Part shown: positions 54,591-63,745 of the stretch, piece after piece
Layout: each line of letters starts with the position of its first letter
Position numbering within the stretch: position 1 is the stretch's first letter
Made by a program: the position numbers and the translations under genes
The notes under the pieces: model-generated
What the model was told of the DNA's origin: nothing
Seen by the model: the letters and a program-made list of their open reading frames with translations, nothing else
The model's database searches: none
NCBI GenBank assembly: GCA_951217055.1
Contig: OX578276.1
Span: forward strand, 157,121,223 to 157,185,222
Length of the DNA: 64,000 nt
Origin: Gerris lacustris
Lineage: Eukaryota; Arthropoda; Insecta; Hemiptera; Gerridae
Direction of reading: 5' to 3'

Positions 54591-55222
54591 TCGGGAGTCA
54601 GATGGGATTAGAAGGAAGTGACTGGTGGGTCTTGGGCAAGTAGTATGACCCCTGAATACCCAACCGGGCGGTGGTTCGGTGGAAGTAGGTGCGAAGGTGG
54701 ACTGTATATAGGTGAAATAGGTGTAGGAAATAATATATAAGAGATAGATACTAATAATTATTAATATAGCATTAAACCTAGGAGATATAAGAATAAAATA
54801 GTTGGGCTCACCTGGGTTTCCTTGTTTGATGTGGCGGGGCCGATTCCGGAAGTGGTCCACTGTCTAACGGACTTAATTATGTGGTTAAATGATAACTAAA
54901 ATGAATGATAAATTAAATTAAAAAGAACTTTTTATATTAAGCGGTGGCGGCGAGATGGCGGAAATATAAGAAGGCGGCGTATTCAAGCTCCAGCCATTCA
55001 ACACTACGCGACGAACGAGACGGTGCCGCATCGAAGACGACACTAGCGCTGCGGACCTTTTGCGAGTTAAAGGTTAGGCTACCCTACCGCTAGATAGCAG
55101 GGCAGCCTCCAGTTGGAGTCAAATACCAATCCCAATATCTGCTGGGTTCCATAATAAATAAAAAAAATATAGGATAATATGAGTAGATAGCATAATATAA
55201 ATAGTAAATATTAAAATAAGAA
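54590..55222. mobile_element. Insertion of about 0.63 kb in the LINE endonuclease
   Basis: The LINE frame stops after DLVAVKL and resumes with DIVVCSLYLPYDS near 55230. The block between has no LINE coding, is AT-rich at the ends and GC-rich in the middle (54950-55100, 'gcggtggcggcgagatggcg'), and has similar GGAGTCA(G/A)AT words near both ends (54597 and 55112). No clear terminal repeat or target duplication was found, so the class is unknown; a solo LTR is one possibility. Confidence 0.6.
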
Positions 55223-55227
55223 TCCAC

Positions 55228-57560
55228 CAGGGACATTGTGGTCTGCTCCCTGTATCTTCCGTATGACTCTCCTGAACCTTCACCTTCAGCTATCTTAATA
55301 GACTTGGTTCGTTTTTGTACTAATGGTGGTTTTCCCCTCTTAGTTGGATGTGATGCTAATGCTCACAACTTGGTATGGGGTAGTACTGATACTAACCCAA
55401 GAGATAGAGCTTTACTTGAATATCTGAAAAGTTCTGAGCTCTATGTTCTTAACCGTGGAGCCGTTCCAACCTACTTCACGGAAAGAAGGAAATAAGCCAT
55501 TGATATCTCTTTCTGCACTCAAGAACTTGTGTCCAGAGTGATGGATTGGTCTGTATCACTTGAAGAGTCCCTTTTGGACCACAGGCACTTCCTCTTTAAA
55601 ATAAAGGCTCCAGTATTTGAAGAAATGAAGTATCGTAATCCCAGATCAACTGACTGGGAGCTATTCCGAGTGTGGGACACTGACACTGTCCAAACAGCCT
55701 AATTGAAACTGAAATGTACATCCCCAGTTTCACTAAAGCTATAATCACAGCTTATGAAGCAAGCTGTGATCTGAAAATTCGCTCTAAGAAGATTTCAGTT
55801 CCTGGTTGGACTCTCTTGACGGAGAAACTTTGGGTGCAAGTTAAGTGACTTCTTAATAAAGCAAAAAGGAACAACTGGCCAATTCTATGGGAAAATTATA
55901 AAACAGCCCGTAGAGCGTACAAGGCGCAGATTAGGAAGGCAAAACAAGAAGCTTGGAGGTCCTATTGTGCGGGCATTAGCGAGGCAGCGCCTGCTGCTAG
56001 ATTTCACCGCATCCTCTCTAAATCGCCTGCTTTGATCAATGGACCTCTCCTAATCAACGGAGAGATTTTCTCCTCTACAGAGGAAGAAGCTCTCAAGCAT
56101 CTTCTGGACTCTCATTTACCAGGATGTCAACTACTCAAAGACAGGGATGCCCCCTATCAACTTCCCTCAAGTTTGCCAGCTGGAGGCTCAGAAGTTGCGA
56201 ATTTGGTCGTTACTGAAAACAGAGTAAGATGGGCAATCAAAAGCTTTGCTCCTTTCAAATCCGCTGGACCGGATGGAATCATGCCGGTTATGCTTCAGCA
56301 GGGGCTTGACTTACTTATAGGGAGCCTTACTAAGGCTCTTAGGACCTTCCTTACTCATCAGGCAGTCCCTCTGTCCTGGAGGGAAGTGAAGGCGGTCTTC
56401 ATTCCTATGCAGGGTAAAACAGGCTTTACCCTCGGCAAATCATATCGTCGTTTTAGTCTCACTTCGTTCTTTCTAAAGACCTTGGAGAGATTGGTAGACA
56501 GGTACATCAGGGATAACTTGGCAATTTCCCTGAGCATGCAGCAATACGCCTATTAAGCAGGAAAATCATGTGATGCTGCTCTTCAACATATTGTTAGGAA
56601 GATTGAAGGGACCCTAAACACTAAGAAAGTGGCCTTAGGCTTGTTCATGGATATCGAGGGAGCCTTCAGCTGTGTTCCTGTCGAGGCTATTTGTCACGCG
56701 GCAGATGAACATGGGATTGACAAAGTACTAGTTGGATGGATAAAGTCTATGTTATCTCTCAGATTAGCGAGAGCACAACGTAATGGCTGTACTTCACTAA
56801 GGCTTCATCAAGGCTGTCCCCAGGGTGGAGTTCTTTCTCCCCTCCTGTGGTGCTTGGTACTGTACAGCCTTATTGAACTTCTTCAAAGAGAGGGATTTTA
56901 CATCCAAGCGTTTGCTGATGATGTTGTGGTATTAATATGCGGTAAGTTTATTAACACTATTTTTGAGCTGGCTCAAAGAGCTCTTCGTACCATTGAGAGA
57001 TGGTGTGGGAGAAATGGTCTGGGGGTCAATCCAAATAAGACAGTTGTGGTACCATTTACTCGCAAGAGTAAGCTAGACGGTACTCTGGAACTTCGGCTTT
57101 GAGGGAAAACCCTGGAGCTTTCTAAGTCCGTGAAATATCTTGGAGTAACCTTGGATAGGAAGCTGACTTGGGCAAAACACCTTGAGTCCAAGGTAAACAA
57201 GGCCTTTGCATCCTTTTGGGTGTGGAGAAGGGCTATGGGTTCCACATGGGGCCTACAGCCAAAAGTACTTCACTGGATTTACTGTTCAATGGTAAGGTCA
57301 GTGCTTTCCTACGCATGCATTGTCTGGTGGCCTAGACTGTCTGTTACTACCTCCAAACGGTGACTAGAACATCTTCAAAGGACAGCTTGCTTAGGAATTC
57401 TCGGAGCAATGAGGACGGCGCCAACTCTAGCATTAGAAGTTTTAGCAGGCCTACCTCCTCTTGATCTGTTTCTTCGATATGAAGCCATGATGACAGCATA
57501 TCGCCATATCGACTCCATTGTGTGGGCCTGTGGAAAGGCTATAACAGCCGCACAGGACAT
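55228..57560 (+). pseudogene. LINE endonuclease end and reverse transcriptase
   Basis: The endonuclease part has PLLVGCDANAHNLVWGS (G-D/C-D-A-N-A-H signature), VLNRGAVPTYF and AIDISFCTQ after a stop. The reverse transcriptase (56032-57102) has PFKSAGPDGIMPVMLQ, FIPMQGKTGFTLGKSYRRF, GLFMDIEGAFSCV, LHQGCPQGGVLSPLLWCLV and FADDVVVL, with KYLGVTLDRKLTWAKH in the thumb. G-C-P-Q-G-G-V-L-S-P fits R1/LOA-like clades. In-frame stops near 56555 and 57101. Confidence 0.85.
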
Positions 57561-57689
57561 GAAGCTGTCTGGCAGTCTCTAGTGGAGAAGTGCCCTGCAG
57601 CGGCAATGATACAAGATTATACTGTACCACATTGGAACTTCAGTATTACCTGGAGTTATTCTTTTCCTTCTAAGGAGGACTGGATCCGG

Positions 57690-58554
57690 GGCAATGAAAA
57701 TGTCCCGCCGCCTATGAAGGATGTTTGGTTCACTGATGGTTCTCTTTTAGAAGGACTATCGGGGCTGGTGTATTTTGCTCCGACCCACTACGAGAGCTTA
57801 GTATAAGCTAGGTAAGTTCTCTACAGTCTTCCAAGCTGAGATCTATGCAATCCTGGCTTGCTGTCAAGTGATTCTGAGTAAGAATGAGTCAGGAAAACAG
57901 ATTTACATCTGCTCGGACAGTCAGGTGGCGATAAAGTCATTGGCTATTCCGAGATGCACTTCTAAATTAGTGACAGATTGCAAGAGATTTCTTAATGATC
58001 TGACAAGACAGAATGATGTCCACCTAGTATGGGTTCCAGGACATAGTGGGATAGAAGGAAATGAATCGGTAGATCAACTGGCTAGGCAAGGTTCCAGCGT
58101 AATTCCTTCTGTCCCGGAACCAGTGGTAGGTATATCTCGCTGCGTTGTGAGGACCACTTTAAAGAAGTCTTTGTTAAGAGATTTTCAAAGAACCTGGGAA
58201 AATGCTCCCAGAATGAGGCAGTCCAAGTTGTTCATTTCAGGACCATCTCATAAAGTTACTAAAACATTATTGGCCCTTAACAGGGGCAATTGTCATCTTA
58301 TGACTGGATTTATAACCGGTCACTGTCGTCTCAACAGACACTTGCAGCTGCTAGGCTTGGTTGAAAGTCCCACCTGTCGGCTGTGTGGAGAGCAAGATGA
58401 AACACCTATTCACCTACTAAGCTGCTCTCCAACGTTGGCTCGTCTTAGATGGCAAACCTTTGGATTGCCAATTCTTCCCTTAGAAGAGTTTAAAGGACTG
58501 GCTCTAAACAGACTCCTGACTTTTTGTGAGTCTGTCAGTCTGCTCAGACTATAG
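57690..58554 (+). pseudogene. LINE RNase H and C-terminal zinc motif
   Basis: The RNase H has WFTDGSLLEG (first Asp), QAEIYAILACC (Glu, in another frame), ICSDSQVAIKSL (second Asp) and VWVPGHSGIEGNESVDQLAR (His and last Asp), so all catalytic positions can be read despite one frame break near 57806. The last open frame (57868-58554) continues into LLALNRGNCHLMTGFITGHC and C-R-L-C-G-E-x5-H-L-L-S-C, the usual zinc motif. Confidence 0.85.
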
Positions 58555-58675
58555 AAGAAGAATCAGGGAGAGAATTCTTTACTACCCCGGGTTTGCTCAA
58601 AGGACCCACCCAAGTGGTCTATGTCTCTGGGTTTTAAACCCCCCGGAAAAAAAAAATAAAAATAAAAAATAAATT

Positions 58676-58866
58676 GGTAGTGCGTGAAGCCTTACGAAAA
58701 AAGGGTTTCGTTGGTTTGTAAACATGAAATTAGTAAGGGGGGGGGGGGGGAACAAGATTTTGGTTTTTTTGACACAATGGCGTAGAACATTAAATGCTTC
58801 AATACTGCTACTCTTCAATACCTTTCATTTGATACCTCACTCAAAATTTAAAAAAAAAAAAAAATT
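58676..58866. repeat. Partial unit preceding the G-tract array
   Basis: It contains G13 (58738-58750), 'acaagattttggtttttttg' and 'ttcaatacctttcatttgat' in the same order as the units that follow. It is a truncated first unit of the array. Confidence 0.7.
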
Positions 58867-59463
58867 TCCCGTGACATGAATTAGCCACCATATTGGATTC
58901 CCAGTTAATCCGACCAAGTTGCTATTCTTATTTTTTCTTCGGCCCATCAGACCGCACATTTTTCATATTTGTCTATATTCTTAGTAACAGCGGAAATATA
59001 GTTTTAAGGGGGGGGGGGGGGGGGGGGACACGCAAAATTTTGGTGTTTTTTGACAAAATGGCGGGGAAAATTAAACGCTTTCTGCAAGTGTTATATATTT
59101 TTGTAATCTACTCTTCAATACCTTTCATTTAATACACCACTCAAAATTTTAAAAAAATATTTTTTTTCCCGTGACATGAATTAGCCACCATATTGGATTC
59201 CCAGTTAATCCGACCAAGTTGCTATTCTTATTTTTTCTTCGGCCCATCAGACCGCACATTTTTCATATTTGTCTATATTCTTAGTAACAGCGGAAATATA
59301 GTTTTAAGGGGGGGGGGGGGGGGACATGCAAATTTTTGGTGTTTTTTGACAAAATGGCGGGGAAAATTAAACGCTTTCTACAAGTGTTATATATTTTTGT
59401 AATCTACTCTTCAATACCTTTCATTTGATACCCCACTCAAAATTTTAAAAAAATATTTTTTTT
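58867..59463. repeat. Two tandem 300-bp G-tract repeats
   Basis: Units 58867-59166 and 59167-59463 are about 97% identical. Each has 'ccgtgacatgaattagccac', a G tract (20 G at 59008, 16 G at 59308), 'gacaaaatggcggggaaaat' and 'cctttcattt(a/g)ataccccact'. The open frames starting MDSQLIRPSCYSYFFF in each unit are repeat-derived. Confidence 0.92.
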
Positions 59464-59574
59464 GCATGACGTGAGTTATCCGCCATTTTGGATTTGAACG
59501 GCTGATAATTTTGAGTTCGCTATATTTTTCCTGTGTGCACGTCAAAATGATCTTTAATATTGAAAAGTTTCAAG

Positions 59575-59735
59575 TTATTATCTCATTTTATTTAAAAGTT
59601 ATTGGAACCGTACAGAGTGACAGACAGATAGACAGACAGACACATGAACGAAACTATAAGGGTTTCTTTTTTTGGTTTTACCAACGAAACCCTAAAAAAA
59701 GGTTCCGTGGTTATGTCTACGGACCCTAAAAAAGT
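59575..59735. repeat. (CAGA)n and GGACCCTAAAAA terminal module
   Basis: 'agacagatagacagacagac' is followed by an imperfect hairpin made of 'aagggtttc', 'gaaaccctaaaaaaa' and 'ggttccg', 'cggaccctaaaaa'. Same arrangement as at 7480-7560 and 28430-28500. Confidence 0.6.
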
Positions 59736-59749
59736 AAATAAAAAAGTTA

Positions 59750-60068
59750 TAAGAAGAGTGAAGGAGATTTGTTGGAATAAAAGCCCGTGTGTGGTTTACT
59801 TTTTTATTTCATACAAAGCTTTCGCTCAGGGAGCCGGAGCTTCATCAGTGATCAAATAAGGTGTGTAGTAATTTTGACTCGTTTTAGCAGTTATTATATT
59901 ACATAGCACATTATTACATTTTATTTATTTTTTTTATAAAAAAACATTAAATTTTATTTTATTATTTTTTTTTTTATATAAAAAAAATATTATTACATTG
60001 TATTTTTGATCCCTGATAAAAATAAAAAAGTAAACCACACACGGACTTTTATTCCTTCACTCGTCTTA
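59750..60068. repeat. Inverted repeat around a hammerhead-like motif
   Basis: 59750-59812 ('gtgtgtggtttacttttttattt') is inverted at 60013-60068. Between them, on the minus strand, 59848-59820 reads CTGATGA, A, GCTC...GAGC, GAAA. The inverted arrangement of a partial terminal copy is common in Penelope-like elements. Confidence 0.65.
59820..59848 (-). ncRNA. Hammerhead-like core motif
   Basis: CTGATGA (59848-59842), one extra A, stem II GCTC/GAGC, then GAAA (59823-59820). It has the same layout as the motifs at 8793, 10479 and 41859, here with the more usual CTGATGA. Confidence 0.4.
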
Positions 60069-60174
60069 TACATTCTACAAGTCCACATAAAAAAAACCTC
60101 TTTAAAAAATTTTAATTACAAATTTAGTTTTTATCACCAAGATTACAATTAATGAAAAGTTTACAATTAAATAT

Positions 60175-60860
60175 ATTTTATCTCCAGTAGGGAAAAAAAT
60201 TTATGATTTTGAATTAGTTTAGAGGGACTAAAACAGGTCTTTTCATCCCTGAACTCAAAAAGTAGGGAGAAAAAGTAAAAGTAGGGCGAAAAAGTAAAGT
60301 AGGGCAAAAAAGTAAAGATTGCAACTTAATTATTTTATAAATAGTAGAAAATGTATGGCTAATGTAATGAAGTTGTTGAAATCAGGTTGGCGGCACTGCG
60401 CTTTTTTGACCATGTTTATCTTTGTTTACAACATTATAACCTGCATCTAAATAACCTTCTATTTGAGTTTAATTCCAATTCTTATTTGTTTTTAATATTG
60501 AATCTCTTATATCTGCTATTAAAAGTTCTAATAATTATTGTTATTTATTAAGATAATAAATAAAATCTGTGCTATGGACGAAAATGTGTATTTTCTTCCT
60601 ACTGGAGATAAAATATTGTATGTACCTCGTGAGTAAAGTGCCATTATTCCCCTCGCGATAATTAACTCCCTCGGCTGCGCCTCGGGAGCTAATTAGAGTT
60701 ATTCCCTCGGCTGCGCCTCGGGAATTAAAGAGTCTAATTCCCTCGGCTTCGCCTCGGGGTTTAGGGACCATGGTTCCTTCGGCTTCGCCTCAAGAACCAA
60801 CTTTTTTCGCTCAGGGAATAATGGCTTACTTTACTCCCTAGGTGCATAATAGTTATTTAT
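60175..60860 (-). repeat. Inverted copy of the 2816-3490 repeat
   Basis: The reverse complement matches 2816-3490 closely, including the four GAGGC-AGCC-GAGGG modules (60650-60790). It joins the next repeat head to head at GCACCTAGGGA / TCCCTAGGTGC (about 60835-60872). Confidence 0.88.
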
Positions 60861-61530
60861 GCACCTAGGGAATAATGTAAGATATTATTTCCCGCGTGAC
60901 TGAGTTGATTCCTGAGGCATAGCCGAAGGAATAAAGGCAACTAAATCCCGAGGCGAAGCCGAGGGTATTAGGTATTTTAATTACCGAGGCGAAGCGGAGG
61001 GATCAATGTCAATTAGCTCCCGAGGCGTAGCCGAGGGAGATAATTATAACAAGGGAATAATAATGCATTATTCTCGAGGTACATACAAAATTTTATCTCC
61101 AGAAATATCTCAGCTGTATAAGATTTAATCAAAAAAGAAAACATTTGTATTTCTTTTTTCAACGAATTAAATACAAAAATAAAACAATATAAATTATTTA
61201 AAACAATTAATAATCACTTTTAAAGTAATACAAAAAAGTTCAACAAAAGTTAACAAAGCATCGTAGAATGACTCGCAATACAGCTGGGAGTTTTAAAGCA
61301 GTGTTGCCAACCTGATTTCAATCAATTCACTATATTTACCATTCATTCTCTACTATTTACAAAATAATTAGGTTGGCGAACGTGGATTATAATCCCGTTT
61401 TTACAATATTTCCCTGTTTTCACATTATTTACCCGTTTTTAAGAACGGGGATGAAAAGACCAACATTATTACCTAAAAACTAGCCCTGAAAAGTTACTTT
61501 TCGTCCCTATTGGAGAAAAATAACTATTAT
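60860..61530 (+). repeat. Diverged direct copy of the same repeat
   Basis: It contains four modules (GAGGCGAAGCCGAGGG and variants at 60945-61040), then 'attttatctccag', 'gccaacctgatttcaatcaa', 'tctactatttacaaaataatta' and a run of CCCGTTTTT boxes. It is mirrored with the preceding repeat. Confidence 0.75.
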
Positions 61531-61790
61531 TTACTTCTATTTTTAACATAATTTCTAAAGTTTATTTTTTGTGCTGATTTTGTAATAAATTTTTCTTTGA
61601 AATATTTTTGTTGTTTTTAAATCTGTCTAATGTCTATGGTACTCTTAAATCATTTTTTTATTTTTATTTTATACACATAATTAATATTGTTGTAATAAAC
61701 AATAATATTATTCTTGGTTGTAGTAATGAGTGTTATTATTAGTTGACAGTACAAGTATGTAAGATATTTTGGTTTTTATATTGATTATGA

Positions 61791-61957
61791 TCATTTTGAT
61801 GTTTTAGGTCGAGTATTGGGTTTAATTAGTTTCCTTTGCGGCATGCTGGATTTCTGTTGCCTCCAGAATTCCTGTCGTGTCTTAAGGTAAGCAATGCCTT
61901 CTTCAGCATGCTGAGCTATGTCATCATTTGCAAAATCCTGTTTCAGCGATAATGCCT
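61791..61957 (-). CDS. Candidate terminal exon, unknown protein
   Basis: On the minus strand TCATTATTGTTTCAG ends at 61958 and is followed by an open frame EALSLKQDFANDDIAQHAEE, GIAYLKTRQEFWRQQKSSMP, then a basic tail ending in TGA at 61791. The first part is a clear amphipathic helix, and the composition differs from the AT-driven frames around it. AATAAA-like sequence lies 110-140 bases downstream. I do not recognise the family. The upstream exons should lie beyond 62000 on this strand; none could be fixed. A helix-rich C-terminus of a conserved coiled-coil protein is my best reading. Confidence 0.45.
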
Positions 61958-61989
61958 CTGAAACAATAATGAGAAAAATTTCCATGATG

Positions 61990-63165
61990 TCAAGTAGTTA
62001 CCAAATGTTAAAATCTGTATTATATTATTCATTTTTTAATTATTATAGCTGTGATAGAATTGTTTTAGTTAAAGACAAGTAATAAATTGTTTGTGGTTTT
62101 TTAAATTGGTTTCATTAAAATTGGTATAATTAATGATATTTTAACTTCGAATTATTGACGCCCTCTTTATGGAGGCTAGATGTTAATAAGTACTAACTTC
62201 ATATGGCTAGTATACAAATATATTGACTGAGGATGACTCTGAATTGATTCGAAACGTTTCAATAAGAAATAATGGTGTTTATTATTTAAGAAAATAATTT
62301 CTCCTTACACCTTTAATAACCGCCAACTCTTCCTACTTGTACTTAGAAATAAATCTCATCAAAGTAAGTGAAAGTTATACATCTTTAAGTTTTTTTTTCT
62401 CGCTAGGGCTTCTCAAGTCTTTAATCTAGAGATTATTTTCAACACAAGTTTGTCATGGCGTAAATCGGGAAGGAAAAGCCTTTTATTTAAAAAAAAGAAG
62501 AAAAAAATATGGTGAGACTCTTACGCCTTAGAATGGAAACTTAAGTTCTAGAAACAGTTGATATTATGCATTGCTCTCTTTGCATTTAATGACGATTTTA
62601 TTATTTCAGGATTAAGAAATGGTTATATGGAATTTAATTGAAAAATAAAATACTGTGTATCATTAGCAGTAAATCATTAGCTAACATTACTTGTGTATTT
62701 ACGAATATTTAGGGTTTTTATTTCACATGTTTACATCTTTCAACCGAGGTACTGTAAACACTGCTTTCTTCAAAACGCACCTGTTGCGTCATTTTGCCCT
62801 TCCCATTTTTTTTTTTCTTCTGATATATATTAATTTCTAAAATAAATACAATGCTGGGGTGAAAAGAAATCTCAATATATATATATATATGTATATCTTC
62901 ATACATAATTTAGTAATTATGAATAATTAGTAAGTTCCAAGTTTTTACATGTTTCAATGACACAATAATTTTTACAAAATTGTTATTTTTTTACATATTG
63001 AATAATAAAATAAGTCAAAATAGAATAATAATATTTAACCCTTAAATGGGCAAGACAAGAAATAATTTAAAAATACACTTTTTTTCATTGATATTACTAA
63101 AGAAACATTTAATTAGGCAAGAAATCAACTTTTCATTATTAATTTTTTCTAAATTCATATTAAAT
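61990..63165. other. AT-rich spacer, possible intron of the 61.8-kb gene
   Basis: No exon with good borders was recognised. It contains the weaker hammerhead-like motif at 62227 and a (TA)n run at 62874-62891. Confidence 0.45.
62227..62255 (+). ncRNA. Weak hammerhead-like core motif
   Basis: CTGAGGA (62227-62233), T, GACTC / GATTC (four of five pairs), then GAAAC (62251-62255), followed by GTTTCAATAAG. Less convincing than the others because stem II is mismatched. Confidence 0.25.
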
Positions 63166-63310
63166 TAAGTTTGTATGTTATAACATACATTGACCTATTT
63201 CAGGTCTTCAGGTATGTATGTTTCAACATACATGGACCATTTCTCCTTGTGAGAGGAATGTATGATATGTCATACATTGCCCGTATGTGAAGACATGTTT
63301 TAACATATTA
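63040..63310. repeat. Array of TATGT...ACATACA hairpins near a TTAACCC end
   Basis: TTAACCCTTAAATGGGC (63036-63052) looks like a piggyBac-type left end. Downstream four small palindromes (TATGTTATAACATACATTG at 63174, TATGTTTCAACATACATGG at 63215, TATGATATGTCATACATTG at 63261, and TATGTGAAGACATG at 63285) follow at 24-46 base steps. No right end was found before the window closes. Confidence 0.5.
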
Positions 63311-63702
63311 AAGTCGTTATATAATTTCAAAAACTAGAAAAAATGTATTTATTTCTTTTGTTATATCGTTAATATGTTTAAGGAAAATATAAAATACCAA
63401 TTTATACTTTAACAACGTTATATTAAAAAAAGGATAATGCTATAAATATACTTGACTAATTCACAGTCTTACACATAATATTAAACAGTCTTCAAATTAT
63501 AGTTTTAAATAAAGATAAAACTTAAAACATATTTAAATACAGAATAAGTAAGCAAATATAAAAAATCGGTCCGAGACAACTCAGACAAACTTTCTCATAT
63601 ACGAGTTCATAATTATTTAGCCCAGTGTTTTCCATTTATTAGATTTCGTATGTAACTTTAATTATTATTGAGCATTGCATTAAAATTTATCATAAAAATA
63701 AC

Positions 63703-63745
63703 TTCTCCCGGGCGGGGAATCGAACCCGGGCTCTCTCGGTCCGCG
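63703..63745 (-). repeat. tRNA 3'-half-like fragment
   Basis: The minus strand reads GAGAGCCCGGGTTCGATTCC followed by CCGCCCGGGAGAA: a perfect B box (GGTTCGATTCC) in a T arm with acceptor-like CCCGGGAG. No matching 5' half or A box is found next to it, so it is a SINE or pseudo-tRNA fragment. Confidence 0.45.

Larger units (their letters stand above)
53580..58675 (+). mobile_element. LINE with endonuclease, reverse transcriptase and RNase H, interrupted
   Basis: Non-LTR element from an approximate start near 53580 to a poly(A)-like tail (58639-58675, A-rich with TAAAAATAAA). Domain order is remnant of ORF1, apurinic endonuclease, reverse transcriptase, RNase H and C-terminal zinc motif. A foreign block of about 0.63 kb splits the endonuclease (about 54590-55222). 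The 5' boundary is inferred from where the coding-like sequence begins. Confidence 0.75.
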
